NCBI GenBank assembly: GCA_016868035.1 | Contig: VGID01000004.1 | Span: 1-64,000 of the forward strand | DNA from: Betaproteobacteria bacterium | GTDB lineage: Bacteria; Pseudomonadota; Gammaproteobacteria; Burkholderiales; SG8-41 | DNA length: 64,000 nucleotides | Reading direction: 5' to 3' | In this document: one piece after another, positions 33,715 to 42,436 of the stretch | How positions within the stretch are numbered: the stretch's first letter is position 1 | Layout of the letters: each line of letters opens with the position of its first letter | The notes under the pieces: generated by a model | The model's input: only the letters and a program-made list of their open reading frames with translations | Told to the model about the DNA's origin: nothing | The model's database searches: none | Made by a program: the position numbers and the translations under genes

Positions 33715-35139
33715 ATGCTGAATACGGCACCTGCCGCGCGTCGCGCGATCCCCTCACTCGACAAGCTGCTCAGGCTCGAGGGTATCCAGTCGCTGATCGC
33801 GCGCCACGGGCGCGCGCTCGTGACCGCCGCCGCCCGCGGCGAGCTTGCGGCGCTGCGCGCCACGCTGTCACACGGCTCCGCCGTGCAGGGCGCGTTCGAC
33901 GAGGCCGCCTTCGTCGCGCGCTGCGCGGAGCGCGTCGAGCGCGAGATCGCGCCTTCGTTGAGGCCGGTCTTCAATCTCACCGGCACCGTATTGCACACCA
34001 ATCTCGGCCGGGCGCCGATGCCCGAGTACGCCGCCCGGGCGGTGGCGCGCGCGATGACACGGCCCGTGAACCTCGAGTTCGACCTGGGGGGCGGGGAGCG
34101 CGGCGAGCGCGATCGCCACGTCGAGCGCTGGCTCACACGGCTCTCCGGTGCGGAAGCGGCGCTGATCGTGAACAACAACGCGGCGGCAGTCTACCTCGCT
34201 CTGAACACACTCGCGCTCAAGAAGGAAGTTCCGGTCTCGCGCGGCGAGCTGATCGAGATCGGAGGCGCCTTCCGCATGCCGGACATCATGGCGCGCTCCG
34301 GGGTCAAGCTGGTGGAAGTGGGCACCACCAACCGCACGCATCTCAAGGACTACGCGGCGGCAATCGGCCCGCGCACGGCGGCCCTGATGAAGGTCCATAC
34401 CAGCAATTACGCCATCGAGGGTTTCACTGCCTCGGTTGCGGAGCGCGATCTCGCCGCGCTCGCCCGCAAGCATCGCATTCCGTTTATCGTGGATCTCGGC
34501 AGCGGCATACTGGTCGATCTCGAGGAGTACGGGCTACCGCACGAGCCGACGCCGCGCGAGGCCCTCGCGAGCGGCGCCGACCTCGTGACCTTCAGCGGGG
34601 ACAAGCTGCTGGGCGGCCCCCAGGCCGGCCTCGTCGTGGGACGCGCCGATCTCGTGGAACGCCTGCGCCGAAATCCGATGAAGCGCGCGCTGCGCGTGGA
34701 CAAGATGACGCTTGCGGCGCTGGAGGCGGTGCTCACCGCCTACGCCGACCCGGGGCGCCTGCGTGCCGCCCTTCCCGCGCTCGCTGCGCTCACCCGGCCG
34801 GCGGACGAGATCCGCGAGCAGGCCGGGCGCCTGTTGCCAGCGGTGACCGCCGCGCTGCGGGGCAAAGCCGAAGCCGAGATCCTCGCGTGCCGCAGCCAGA
34901 TCGGCAGCGGCTCGCTGCCGACGGATCTCATTCCGAGCGCGGCGATTGCGGTCAGCGTTTCCGGCAAGCGCCGCGGCGCGCTCGCCGCCACGATCGCCTC
35001 CGCATTCCGGGCGCTACCGGTTCCGGTGATCGGGCGCGTGAAGGACGGCGCGTTCGTCATGGATCTCCGCTGCCTCGATCACGAACAGGAGTTCGTCGAG
35101 CAACTGAAGCATCTGGATCTGAAGGGCATAGAAGAGTGA
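33715..35139 (+). CDS. selA: L-seryl-tRNA(Sec) selenium transferase
   Basis: SelA converts Ser-tRNA(Sec) to Sec-tRNA(Sec) with selenophosphate, as a PLP-dependent decamer. The 474-aa protein has [39 protein letters not shown] and [20 protein letters not shown], with [12 protein letters not shown]. The PLP lysine lies in [20 protein letters not shown]. Length matches the family (E. coli 463). It is followed by selB 68 bases on and preceded by the selenoprotein gene. No selD is present in the window. Confidence 0.97.
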   Translation: MLNTAPAARRAIPSLDKLLRLEGIQSLIARHGRALVTAAARGELAALRATLSHGSAVQGAFDEAAFVARCAERVEREIAPSLRPVFNLTGTVLHTNLGRAPMPEYAARAVARAMTRPVNLEFDLGGGERGERDRHVERWLTRLSGAEAALIVNNNAAAVYLALNTLALKKEVPVSRGELIEIGGAFRMPDIMARSGVKLVEVGTTNRTHLKDYAAAIGPRTAALMKVHTSNYAIEGFTASVAERDLAALARKHRIPFIVDLGSGILVDLEEYGLPHEPTPREALASGADLVTFSGDKLLGGPQAGLVVGRADLVERLRRNPMKRALRVDKMTLAALEAVLTAYADPGRLRAALPALAALTRPADEIREQAGRLLPAVTAALRGKAEAEILACRSQIGSGSLPTDLIPSAAIAVSVSGKRRGALAATIASAFRALPVPVIGRVKDGAFVMDLRCLDHEQEFVEQLKHLDLKGIEE

Positions 35140-35208
35140 CTCGTTACTCGTTTCTCGTTCTTCGGAGGTGAAAGACGAGTAACGAGCAACGAGAAACGAG
35201 CGACGAAT
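35137..35208. repeat. Inverted heptamer pair between selA and selB
   Basis: GACTCGTTACTCGTTTCTCG and ACGAGTAACGAGCAACGAGA are complementary 7-bp arrays around a GGAGGTG loop; a long hairpin is possible. The array runs up to the selB start codon, which therefore lacks a normal Shine-Dalgarno sequence at close range. Confidence 0.8.
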
Positions 35209-37222
35209 GATAGTAGCCACCGCAGGACACATCGACCACGGCAAGACGCTGCTCGTGAAGGCGCTGACGGGCGTGGACACCGACCGCCTTCCCGAGGAAA
35301 AGGCGCGCGGGATTTCGATCGACCTCGGCTTTGCCTATCTGCCGCTAGACGGGGGCGGGCTGATCGGATTCGTGGACGTGCCGGGTCACGAGCGCTTCAT
35401 ACGGAACATGCTGGCCGGCGTGTGCGGCATCGATTTCGCGCTGCTGGTGGTCGCCGCCGACGACGGCGTCATGCCGCAGACCGTGGAGCATCTTCACATC
35501 CTCGATCTCCTCGATATCCGGCACGGGCTCGCGGTGATCACCAAGACCGACCGCGCCGCGCAGGAGCGCGTGCGGCAGGTCGAAGGCGAGATTGCCGCGC
35601 TGCTCGCCGGCACGCGCCTAAATAAGGTCCCCGTGCTGGCGGTCTCCGCCGTGACCGGCACGGGTATCGAGGACCTGCGCGCGCGGCTCACCGCCGCCGC
35701 ACGGGCACAAGCCGCGCGCCGGACGGAGGGGCAGCATTTCAGGCTGGCGATAGACCGCGCATTCACGGTCGCAGGGAGCGGAACCGTGGTGACGGGAACG
35801 GTCTTCAACGGATCGGTCGCTGTGGGCGACAAACTGGTCGTTTCTCCCGCGGGCACGCCGGTGCGCGTGCGCGGGATCCAGATCCGCGGGCGTGGCGCCG
35901 AGCACGCGGCCGCGGGGGAGCGCTGCGCGCTCAATCTCGCGGGCAGTGATCTGGATACGGTCGCGCGCGGCGATTGGGTGTTGGGTGCGGCAATCCACGC
36001 CCCGACGCAGCGTCTGGCTGCGCGCGTGTCGGTGCTTGCGGCCGAGCCGCAAGCGCTCAAGCACTGGACCCCGCTGCATCTGCATCTCGCCACGGCCGAC
36101 GTGACCGCGCGCATCGCGCTGCGTGGAGGCCAGTCCGTCGCGCCGGGAGCCGCGGCAACCGCGCAGCTCGTGCTCGACCAGCCGATCGGCGCGCTCCACG
36201 GCGACCGTTTCATCCTGCGCGACCAGTCGGCGCGCCGCACGCTCGGCGGGGGCATCGTGCTCGATCCTTTCGTTCCGGCGGCGCGGCGCGCTGCGTCCGA
36301 GCGCGCCGTGGAGATGGCAGCGCTGGAGGAAGAAACCCCCGAAGCTGCGTTCTCCTCGCTGCTCAAGCACCCGGACCGCGGCGTGGACATCGCGCGTTTC
36401 GAGAAAACCTTCAACCTGACCACGGAGCGTACGGCGAAGATCTGCGCGCAAGCCGAAGTCGCGGTGCTGGGAAAAGAGCACCGTGTCGCGATCCCGCGCG
36501 TGCACCGCGAGAAGCTGCGCGAGGCGATCCTTGCGGCGCTCCGCGAATTCCACCGTGCGCAGCCCCAGGCGCTGGGCAAGGAGATGGAAGCGCTGCGTGC
36601 CGCGGCTGCGCCGCACCTGCCTCCCGAGGCCTTCCAGTTCCTGCTGCGCGAGCTCGCCGACGAGCGCAAGCTCGAGGTCGCGGGCTCGGCTGCGCGCCTG
36701 CCGGGCCATGACGCAACCTCCAATCCCGCGGACGAGAAGATGTGGCGGAGCCTGCTGCCCCTGCTCACGGCCGGAGCCTTCGCGCCGCCCGCCGTCGCCG
36801 AGCTCGCCGCGAAGCTCGCGACGAAGGACACGGTGCTCCGGGACTTCCTGCACCGCAAGAGCCGCAGCGGCGAAGTGCTGAGGGTGACGAAGGACCGGTA
36901 CTATCCGCGCGCGACCCTCGCGACATTGGCGGCCACGGCCAAGGCGCTGGCGGACGCGGGAGGCATGTTCACGGCCGCGCAGTTCCGCGACGCCACGGGG
37001 ATCGGCCGCACGCTGGCGATCGAAATCCTCGAATTCCTCGACGGGCTCGGCGTCACGCAGCGGGTGGGCGACGCTCGCAAGATGCGCAAGGACTTCGTGC
37101 CCATCCTCGGCCCGGCATCTCCCGCCGCGCGCCCTGCCCCGGGGGCGGCGGCGGGGGCCAAGGCAGGATCTAAGCCCGTCGCGCACGGGGGGCGGCGCCC
37201 CTTCCCGCAGGGCAAGCGCTGA
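35207..37222 (+). CDS. selB: Selenocysteine-specific elongation factor SelB
   Basis: SelB brings Sec-tRNA(Sec) to UGA codons by binding the SECIS hairpin. The 671-aa protein starts [20 protein letters not shown] (G1), with [15 protein letters not shown] (G3) and VITKTDRA (G4). The switch I segment [14 protein letters not shown] is typical of SelB rather than EF-Tu. Domains II-III follow, and the C-terminal half (from ~390) has the winged-helix repeats that bind mRNA, with [10 protein letters not shown] and [19 protein letters not shown] in the last one. An Ala/Gly/Pro-rich basic tail of about 35 residues is extra. It is a little longer than the E. coli protein (614). Confidence 0.97.
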   Translation: MIVATAGHIDHGKTLLVKALTGVDTDRLPEEKARGISIDLGFAYLPLDGGGLIGFVDVPGHERFIRNMLAGVCGIDFALLVVAADDGVMPQTVEHLHILDLLDIRHGLAVITKTDRAAQERVRQVEGEIAALLAGTRLNKVPVLAVSAVTGTGIEDLRARLTAAARAQAARRTEGQHFRLAIDRAFTVAGSGTVVTGTVFNGSVAVGDKLVVSPAGTPVRVRGIQIRGRGAEHAAAGERCALNLAGSDLDTVARGDWVLGAAIHAPTQRLAARVSVLAAEPQALKHWTPLHLHLATADVTARIALRGGQSVAPGAAATAQLVLDQPIGALHGDRFILRDQSARRTLGGGIVLDPFVPAARRAASERAVEMAALEEETPEAAFSSLLKHPDRGVDIARFEKTFNLTTERTAKICAQAEVAVLGKEHRVAIPRVHREKLREAILAALREFHRAQPQALGKEMEALRAAAAPHLPPEAFQFLLRELADERKLEVAGSAARLPGHDATSNPADEKMWRSLLPLLTAGAFAPPAVAELAAKLATKDTVLRDFLHRKSRSGEVLRVTKDRYYPRATLATLAATAKALADAGGMFTAAQFRDATGIGRTLAIEILEFLDGLGVTQRVGDARKMRKDFVPILGPASPAARPAPGAAAGAKAGSKPVAHGGRRPFPQGKR

Positions 37223-37233
37223 GGACGGGTTTC

Positions 37234-38151
37234 GTGGCACAGCAGCCCTTTGACGCGATCGTGATCGGGGAAGGAATCTGTGGGCTCACCGCGGCGAATG
37301 CGCTTGCCCGGGCCGGCTGCAGGACGGCGACGCTGGAGGCCCAGCTCTTCGGGGGCCTGGTTCTCAACGTCAACGAGCTCGATCCCGCCCCGGACGAGCG
37401 CGCGGTATCCGGGGCGGAATTCGCAACGGAGTTGATGCAGGCGAACGCGGAGCTCGGCGTGGCGAGCATACAGGAGGCGGCGAGCGCAGTGCACGACCGG
37501 GAGGGGCTGCGGGTAGTCGCGACCGCGAGTGGCCGCTACCCCGCGCGCCACGTCGTGGTGGCATCCGGCGCACGGTTGAGGAAGCTCAACGTTCCGGGGG
37601 AAAACGAGTTCGAGGGCCGCGGGGTGTCGAGCTGCGCCGACTGCGACGGGCCGCTCTACCAGGACGAGGAAGTGGCCGTGGTGGGCGGGGGCGACTCCGC
37701 ACTGCAGGAAGCACTGGTGTTGGCGAAGTACTGCCGCAAGATCCATCTGATTCACCGCGGCGAGCGATTCCGCGCACAGGAGCAGTTCGTCGAACGAGTG
37801 AGCGCCCATCCCAGAATTTCCGTCGCGTGGAACACCACGGTCGAGGCGATCGGGGGGAACAAGACCGTCGAACGCGTGCGCATCCGGCGCGCGAGCGCCG
37901 GAGCGGAGGAACTTGCCTGTGCCGGAGTATTCGCCTACGTCGGGCTCGCGCCGAACTCCGAGTTTCTCCCGCCGGCCATAACCCGTGACGCCGGCGGATT
38001 CGTGATCACCCAGGACACGCTCGAGACCGCGGTGCCCGGCATCTGGGCCGTGGGCGCCGTGCGCAGCGGCTATTCCGGGCTGCTCACCGACGCGATGGAC
38101 GAGGCGCGGCGCGCTGCCCGGGTTATCGCCATGCAGCTCGGCAGAGCCTGA
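37234..38151 (+). CDS. Thioredoxin-reductase-like flavoprotein
   Basis: From GTG 37234, 11 bases after selB, the protein is 305 aa. It has the FAD motif FDAIVIGEGICGLTAANALA, the redox-active CxxC in GVSSCADCDGPLYQDEEVAV, the NAD(P) motif VAVVGGGDSALQEALVLAKY and the C-terminal FAD motif GIWAVGAVRSGYSGLLTDAM. The VHRGERFR-type segment (IHLIHRGERFR) suggests NADPH preference. It is a TrxB homologue, but its place between selB and selC suggests a dedicated partner, perhaps reducing the UxxC selenoprotein or selenium compounds; this is inference. Confidence 0.9.
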   Translation: MAQQPFDAIVIGEGICGLTAANALARAGCRTATLEAQLFGGLVLNVNELDPAPDERAVSGAEFATELMQANAELGVASIQEAASAVHDREGLRVVATASGRYPARHVVVASGARLRKLNVPGENEFEGRGVSSCADCDGPLYQDEEVAVVGGGDSALQEALVLAKYCRKIHLIHRGERFRAQEQFVERVSAHPRISVAWNTTVEAIGGNKTVERVRIRRASAGAEELACAGVFAYVGLAPNSEFLPPAITRDAGGFVITQDTLETAVPGIWAVGAVRSGYSGLLTDAMDEARRAARVIAMQLGRA

Positions 38152-38192
38152 GCAGCGGGCGCGGCGCGCCACGTAGCAGCGGATCGAGTTTC

Positions 38193-38378
38193 AGCCGCTG
38201 ATGAACGCCGATAGACGCCGATAAGAACCAAGGATTGAACCGCCGAGGCGCCGAGAGAATCCAATCAAACCGCAGATGAACGCGGATAAACGCGGATATT
38301 TAGACAATAAAAGTTCCTGACACCTTTTTCTGATGCACCTTTTTCTGATGACACCTTTTTCTGACACTTTTTCTGGCT
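38193..38378. repeat. Short-word arrays before selC
   Basis: CGATGAACGCCGATAGACGC-type words (38201-38225), GAACGCGGATAAACGCGGAT (38277-38297), and then TTCCTGACACCTTTTTCTGA with three diverged repeats of CACCTTTTTCTGATG (38312-38378) fill the gap. The last resembles words that I associate with REP-type/RAYT-linked repeats. Confidence 0.6.
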
Positions 38379-38480
38379 TTCAAGCCGACTTCGGGCAAGC
38401 TACTTGGCCGTGTAGAATGGCGCCCTGCGCCGCGCGCGTTACAAACGCGCGGTGGAACGCCTGAAAGGATGGTCAGGTTA

Positions 38481-38516
38481 AGGAACCTTTGCGCCGCTTG
38501 CGGCGCAAAGGTTCCT
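38481..38516. repeat. Perfect 16-bp inverted repeat touching selC
   Basis: AGGAACCTTTGCGCCG and CGGCGCAAAGGTTCCT enclose a CTTG loop; the stem ends 4 bases before the first base of tRNA-Sec. It may be an insertion remnant or a processing structure. A second GC hairpin (GCGCGCGTT/AACGCGCG) lies at about 38432-38452. Confidence 0.75.
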
Positions 38517-38520
38517 AAGC

Positions 38521-38615
38521 GGAAGGGAATCGCCCCCGGTGGGGCGGCCGGACTTCAAACCCGGTTGGGGCCGCTGGCGGTCCTGTGTGGGTTCGACTCC
38601 CACTCTCTTCCGCCA
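38521..38615 (+). tRNA. selC: tRNA-Sec (anticodon TCA)
   Basis: The 95-base gene begins GGAAGGGA and ends TCTCTTCC-G-CCA, so it encodes an 8-bp acceptor stem (one G-U) with CCA. The D arm is the extended six-pair type (CGCCCC/GGGGCG), the anticodon loop is CTTCAAA with anticodon TCA at 38555-38557, a long variable arm GGGGCCGCTGGCGGTCC is present, and the T arm is GTGGGTTCGACTCCCAC. These are the special features of bacterial tRNA-Sec and match the E. coli gene closely over the D, anticodon and variable parts. The anticodon stem has an A-C mismatch next to the loop. Confidence 0.97.
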
Positions 38616-38661
38616 TCTGTTCCGCGTCGATGCGCTGGCACGGCCTCGATTCCGCGGCTGG

Positions 38662-39804
38662 CTAGCCACCCAATACTCGCTGCACCGTCCAGAACAGGCC
38701 CACCGCCGCGACGGCCATCGAGGCCGGGGTGACGACGCGCCGGCGGTACCAGGTCTTGTTGCGTCCCCAGATGCCGACCGCCAGATAGGCGAGCGCAATC
38801 ACCGCAAGCTGGCCGAGCTCGACGCCGATGTTGAAAGTCACCAGAGCGGGCACGAACTGCGCGCGCGGCAGTCCCACCTCGTGCAGCACGCCGGCGAATC
38901 CGAGCCCGTGCAACAGGCCGAATCCGAACACCACGAGCGCGCGCCACGGCTTGAGCTGCGGGGTCAGGATGTTCTCGACCGCGACGTACACGATGGACGC
39001 GGCGATGAGGGGCTCGACGATCGAGGATGGCAGCGACACGACACCGTAAACCGAAAGGGCGAGCGTGACCGAATGCGCGACGGTGAAGGCCGTGACCTGG
39101 ATCAGGAGCGGCGCCATGCGGGTGCTCAGCAAGAACAGCCCGAGGACGAACAGGATGTGGTCGAGCCCCTTGGGCAGGATGTGCGTGAACCCGAGCACCG
39201 TGTAGTCCAGCAGGACATCGGCCATCGTGCGCTTGTCAAATCCCTTGCCGAGAACGTAGGCCGGGCTGCTCTCGCCGTTCTTGAGCCATACCGCGTCGAG
39301 GCGCTCGCCCTCGCGCACGCGAAGCACGCACGACCCGAAACGCGCGGCGTAGCGGAACGCGAGTTCCCTGGTTGACGCAGGAGCCGTGCCGGAGAAGCGC
39401 ATCGTGGTCTGTCGCGAAAGCGCGACATCACCCACCGGCGGAACCACGATCGTGGTCAGTGCAGGACGGGCGCGCGCGCCGTCGAAATCGACCACGATTC
39501 CGTCGAGATAGCGCCCGGCGTGCGCGCTGATCACCGTGCCCAAGTCCTCGGGCGGGAGCGCGCGCAAGCGGTTGTAGTAAAGAGCGTTGGGCGATTCGTC
39601 GGTATCACGATGCACGGGGCTGACTTCCGCGATGACGGCCTCCATGTTGACGACGATCTCGAGCTCGTATCGCCCGTCCGGCGAGAGCGTGAGCGTAGCG
39701 ACCGCCGGGCGGATTTCATGGGCGAGCGAAGATGCCGCCTGACCGAAAATCAGCCATGGCAGGCAGACCATAAACAGGGCGAATTTCCAGACCCGCGCCG
39801 GCAT
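38662..39804 (-). CDS. HupE/UreJ family membrane protein
   Basis: The 380-aa protein has a signal peptide (FALFMVCLPWLIFGQAASSLA) with the mature part starting HEIRPAVATLTL, a periplasmic domain of about 180 residues, then the HupE/UreJ_2 membrane domain with FTHILPKGLDHILFVLGLFL, FTVAHSVTLALSVYG, FGFGLLHGLGFAGVL and NIGVELGQLAVIAL. Histidines in GLDHILF, AHSVTL and GLLHGLG are metal-ligand candidates. The family is linked to nickel or cobalt uptake. It is divergent from the DUF4198 gene, another metal-linked family, supporting a joint role. Confidence 0.85.
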   Translation of the reverse strand: MPARVWKFALFMVCLPWLIFGQAASSLAHEIRPAVATLTLSPDGRYELEIVVNMEAVIAEVSPVHRDTDESPNALYYNRLRALPPEDLGTVISAHAGRYLDGIVVDFDGARARPALTTIVVPPVGDVALSRQTTMRFSGTAPASTRELAFRYAARFGSCVLRVREGERLDAVWLKNGESSPAYVLGKGFDKRTMADVLLDYTVLGFTHILPKGLDHILFVLGLFLLSTRMAPLLIQVTAFTVAHSVTLALSVYGVVSLPSSIVEPLIAASIVYVAVENILTPQLKPWRALVVFGFGLLHGLGFAGVLHEVGLPRAQFVPALVTFNIGVELGQLAVIALAYLAVGIWGRNKTWYRRRVVTPASMAVAAVGLFWTVQRVLGG

Positions 39805-39851
39805 CTACGCTAACTCGGTACGCAAAGATCCTATGTTAAGCTGGTTAGCGC

Positions 39852-40697
39852 ATGCGAAAAAGCTGTCTTGTCGCCAGCCGTTCGCGCCGAAAATGTGTGC
39901 AACGCATCGTACTGTTGCTCGCGGTGCTCTGCTCGCTGGCTGCGCGGCCGACGACCGGTCACGAATTCTGGATCGAGCCCAAGCAATTCCGCCCGGCGCC
40001 CGGGGCGAAAGTTCCGATCACGCTCTACGTCGGGCAGTACTTCATGGGCAATTCGTATCCCTTCTTGAGCGACTCATTCGAGCGCTTTTACTACGTCGAT
40101 GCGCGCGGCACCGAGAACATCCGCGGCGTGCTGGGCGACGACCCTGCCGCGACGCTCACCATCCGCGCGCCGGGCCGTATCTGGATCGTGCTGCGCAGCG
40201 CGTACTTCGATCTTTCCTATGACAAGCCCGGCGAGTTCGATGCGTTCCTTGCCAGGGAGGGAATCGACCACTTGGTCCCGCGCGAGCGGCGGGGCCCGCT
40301 CCCGGTCAAGGAGACCTACTCGCGTTCCGCCAAGTCGCTGCTGGTTGCGGGTGATCCGCCATCCGGTTCAGCGCCCGATCGAGCGTTCGGCCTGCCGCTG
40401 GAGCTCGTGGCCGAGTCCGACCCCTATGCCGGCAGACCGGCCGAATTCAGGGTGAGACTGCTCTTCCGCGGTTCCGCGTTGCCAGGCGCGCTGGTCACCG
40501 CCTTCCACAAGGCGGTCCCGGACCGGAGGCTGGAAGCTCGTACCGATGCGTCCGGCCGCGCGCGGCTGGCGCTCGACCGGGACGGGCTCTGGCTGCTGAA
40601 CGCCGTGCATCTGCTTCCGGCGCAGAAGAAGGGCGGAGCGCTGTGGGAAACCCTGTGGGCGTCTCTGACCTTCGAGCTGCCAAGGCGCAAAGAGTAG
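39852..40697 (+). CDS. DUF4198 (NikM-like) exported protein
   Basis: The 281-aa protein has a signal peptide (IVLLLAVLCSLAARPTTG) directly followed by HEFWIEPKQFRPAPGAKVPI, the DUF4198 start. Later segments YVGQYFMGNSYPF, AYFDLSYDKPGEFDAFL and LRLLFRGSALPGALVTAFHK show the Ig-like or transthyretin-like domain. DUF4198 proteins include periplasmic parts of nickel transport systems. It is divergent from the HupE/UreJ-type gene, with about 50 bases between their starts. A role in metal handling is inference. Confidence 0.8.
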   Translation: MRKSCLVASRSRRKCVQRIVLLLAVLCSLAARPTTGHEFWIEPKQFRPAPGAKVPITLYVGQYFMGNSYPFLSDSFERFYYVDARGTENIRGVLGDDPAATLTIRAPGRIWIVLRSAYFDLSYDKPGEFDAFLAREGIDHLVPRERRGPLPVKETYSRSAKSLLVAGDPPSGSAPDRAFGLPLELVAESDPYAGRPAEFRVRLLFRGSALPGALVTAFHKAVPDRRLEARTDASGRARLALDRDGLWLLNAVHLLPAQKKGGALWETLWASLTFELPRRKE

Positions 40698-40806
40698 AAT
40701 TCGGGGAAAACGCCGAAACACAAGAGCGAATCGCCATGTCGGGACGGTGGCCGGTGGCGAGTAAACCATGACGGGCGTAACGCGCAGCGCGGTAAAGGGA
40801 GGAACG

Positions 40807-42213
40807 ATGAGTTTCGCACTCGAACTGGCGAAACGAATCAATGCCATCACTTTCAATGAACTGCCGCCCGAGGCAGTCCACTGTGCCAAGGTCGGCATCC
40901 TCGACACGGTGGGCGTCACGCTCGCCGGCGCGCGCGACGATGCGACGCGCATCGTCGCGAAGGTCTCGCTCGCCGAAGCCTCCGCCGGGCCGAGCCTCGT
41001 CTTTGGTGCCGGGCGCAGGGTCCACCCGCTCGAGGCGGCGTTGGTGAACGGCACCGCCTCGCACGCTCTCGATTTCGACGACTGCAACAACACCCTCGGC
41101 GGGCATCCTTCGGTGCCGATCCTGCCGGGACTCATTGCGCTCGCGGAGGACATCGGCGCGAGCGGCCGCAACTTCATCGCCGCCTACGTCGCCGGTTTCG
41201 AGACCGAGTGCAAGCTCTCGCTGGGCGTCAACTTCCACCAGTACACGCGGGGCTGGCATCCGACCACGACGATCGGAGTCTTCGGCGGCGCCGCGGCGTG
41301 CGCGAAGCTCATGGGGCTTCCCGATGACAGGATCGCGGTTGCGCTCGCCATCGCGGCATCGCTCGCCGCCGGGATCAAGTCCAACTTCGGCACCATGGTA
41401 AAACCGCCGCACGTCGGCCATTGCGCGCGGAGCGGGCTGTTCGCGGCATTGCTCGCGCGCGAGGGGTTCACCGCGAATGACCGCGCCTTCGAGCACAAGC
41501 AGGGCTACTTCAACGTGTTCAACGGACCGGGCAACTACGACGCCGCGAAAATCCTGCCCGCGTGGGCGGATCCCCTCGACATCGTGTCTACCGGCATCGC
41601 GATCAAGCAATATCCGTGCTGCGGCAGCACGCATCCCGCACTGGACGCAACGTTGACGCTCGCCCGCGAGCACAAGATCGAGCCCGAGGCGATCGAGCGC
41701 GCGGAGGTCTGGATACACGCCCGTCGGCTCGAACACACCAACCGCCCCGACCCGCGCACCGCGCTCGACGCGAAATTCAGCTTGCAGTACTGCGTGGCGC
41801 GGGCGATCGCCGACCGGCGCATCGGGATCGAGCATTTCGAGGGCAACGCTTTCGATGAGCCCGCCGTCCGGCATCTCACTGCGCGCGTGCGCGCGGCTCC
41901 GTACACGACCGGGCAGTTCCCGGACGAGAACCATTTCGGCGCCGAGGTGCGGCTTACGCTGCGCGGCGGCCGGACGCTTTGCGCCAGGGTGGACGAGCCG
42001 CTCGGGCGCACCGCCGCGAATCCGCTGCCGCCGGAGCGGTTGATCGAGAAGTTCGAGAACTGTGCGGCACGCGTGCTCGCGCCCGGCGCAGTCTCGCGCC
42101 TCCAGGAAACCATCCAGCGGCTGGACGCTGTGGGCGATATCCGCGATCTCACCGCACTCATCGCCCTTCCCGGCGACCCGCGGCCCGTCACGCGGCGCGC
42201 AGCGCGCGCCTAG
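40807..42213 (+). CDS. MmgE/PrpD family protein 1
   Basis: MmgE/PrpD proteins include 2-methylcitrate dehydratase and relatives. From ATG 40807 (AAAGGGAGGAACG upstream) the protein is about 468 aa with AKVGILDTVGVTLAGARDDA, ASHALDFDDCNNTLGGHPSV and GYFNVFNGPGNYDAAKIL, then SIKQYPCCGSTHPALDA-type text (IAIKQYPCCGSTHPALD). It is the usual length. It lies just upstream of a TcuA-like dehydrogenase and on the other side is a second MmgE/PrpD gene, suggesting a shared tricarboxylate or related pathway; the exact acid is unknown. Confidence 0.88.
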   Translation: MSFALELAKRINAITFNELPPEAVHCAKVGILDTVGVTLAGARDDATRIVAKVSLAEASAGPSLVFGAGRRVHPLEAALVNGTASHALDFDDCNNTLGGHPSVPILPGLIALAEDIGASGRNFIAAYVAGFETECKLSLGVNFHQYTRGWHPTTTIGVFGGAAACAKLMGLPDDRIAVALAIAASLAAGIKSNFGTMVKPPHVGHCARSGLFAALLAREGFTANDRAFEHKQGYFNVFNGPGNYDAAKILPAWADPLDIVSTGIAIKQYPCCGSTHPALDATLTLAREHKIEPEAIERAEVWIHARRLEHTNRPDPRTALDAKFSLQYCVARAIADRRIGIEHFEGNAFDEPAVRHLTARVRAAPYTTGQFPDENHFGAEVRLTLRGGRTLCARVDEPLGRTAANPLPPERLIEKFENCAARVLAPGAVSRLQETIQRLDAVGDIRDLTALIALPGDPRPVTRRAARA

Positions 42214-42278
42214 CCGCGCAGCGGCCGCAGCGATTTTCGATACACGATCCACGCATTCACGGTTTTCAGGTCACGGAC

Positions 42279-42380
42279 ATGCAGCGCTACGACATCATCG
42301 TGGTTGGCAAGGGCAGCGCACTGCGACTCGGTGCCGCAGGGCGGCCGAGTGCGGGAGCGGGGCGGAGTTGCCCGTCGTGA
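42279..42380 (+). pseudogene. Duplicated N-terminal fragment of the TcuA-like gene
   Basis: MQRYDIIVVGKGSALRLGAA is 158 bases upstream of the complete gene, whose own start reads SAEYDVIVIGKGNAALCAAL. The match covers the FAD-binding strand and then degenerates to a stop after 33 residues. It looks like the leftover of a duplication or of a replaced gene. Confidence 0.6.
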
Positions 42381-42436
42381 ACAGCAGTCACAATGCCGGA
42401 GTGTTCGCATACGGCAAAAAAGAAAGACGACCGTAA

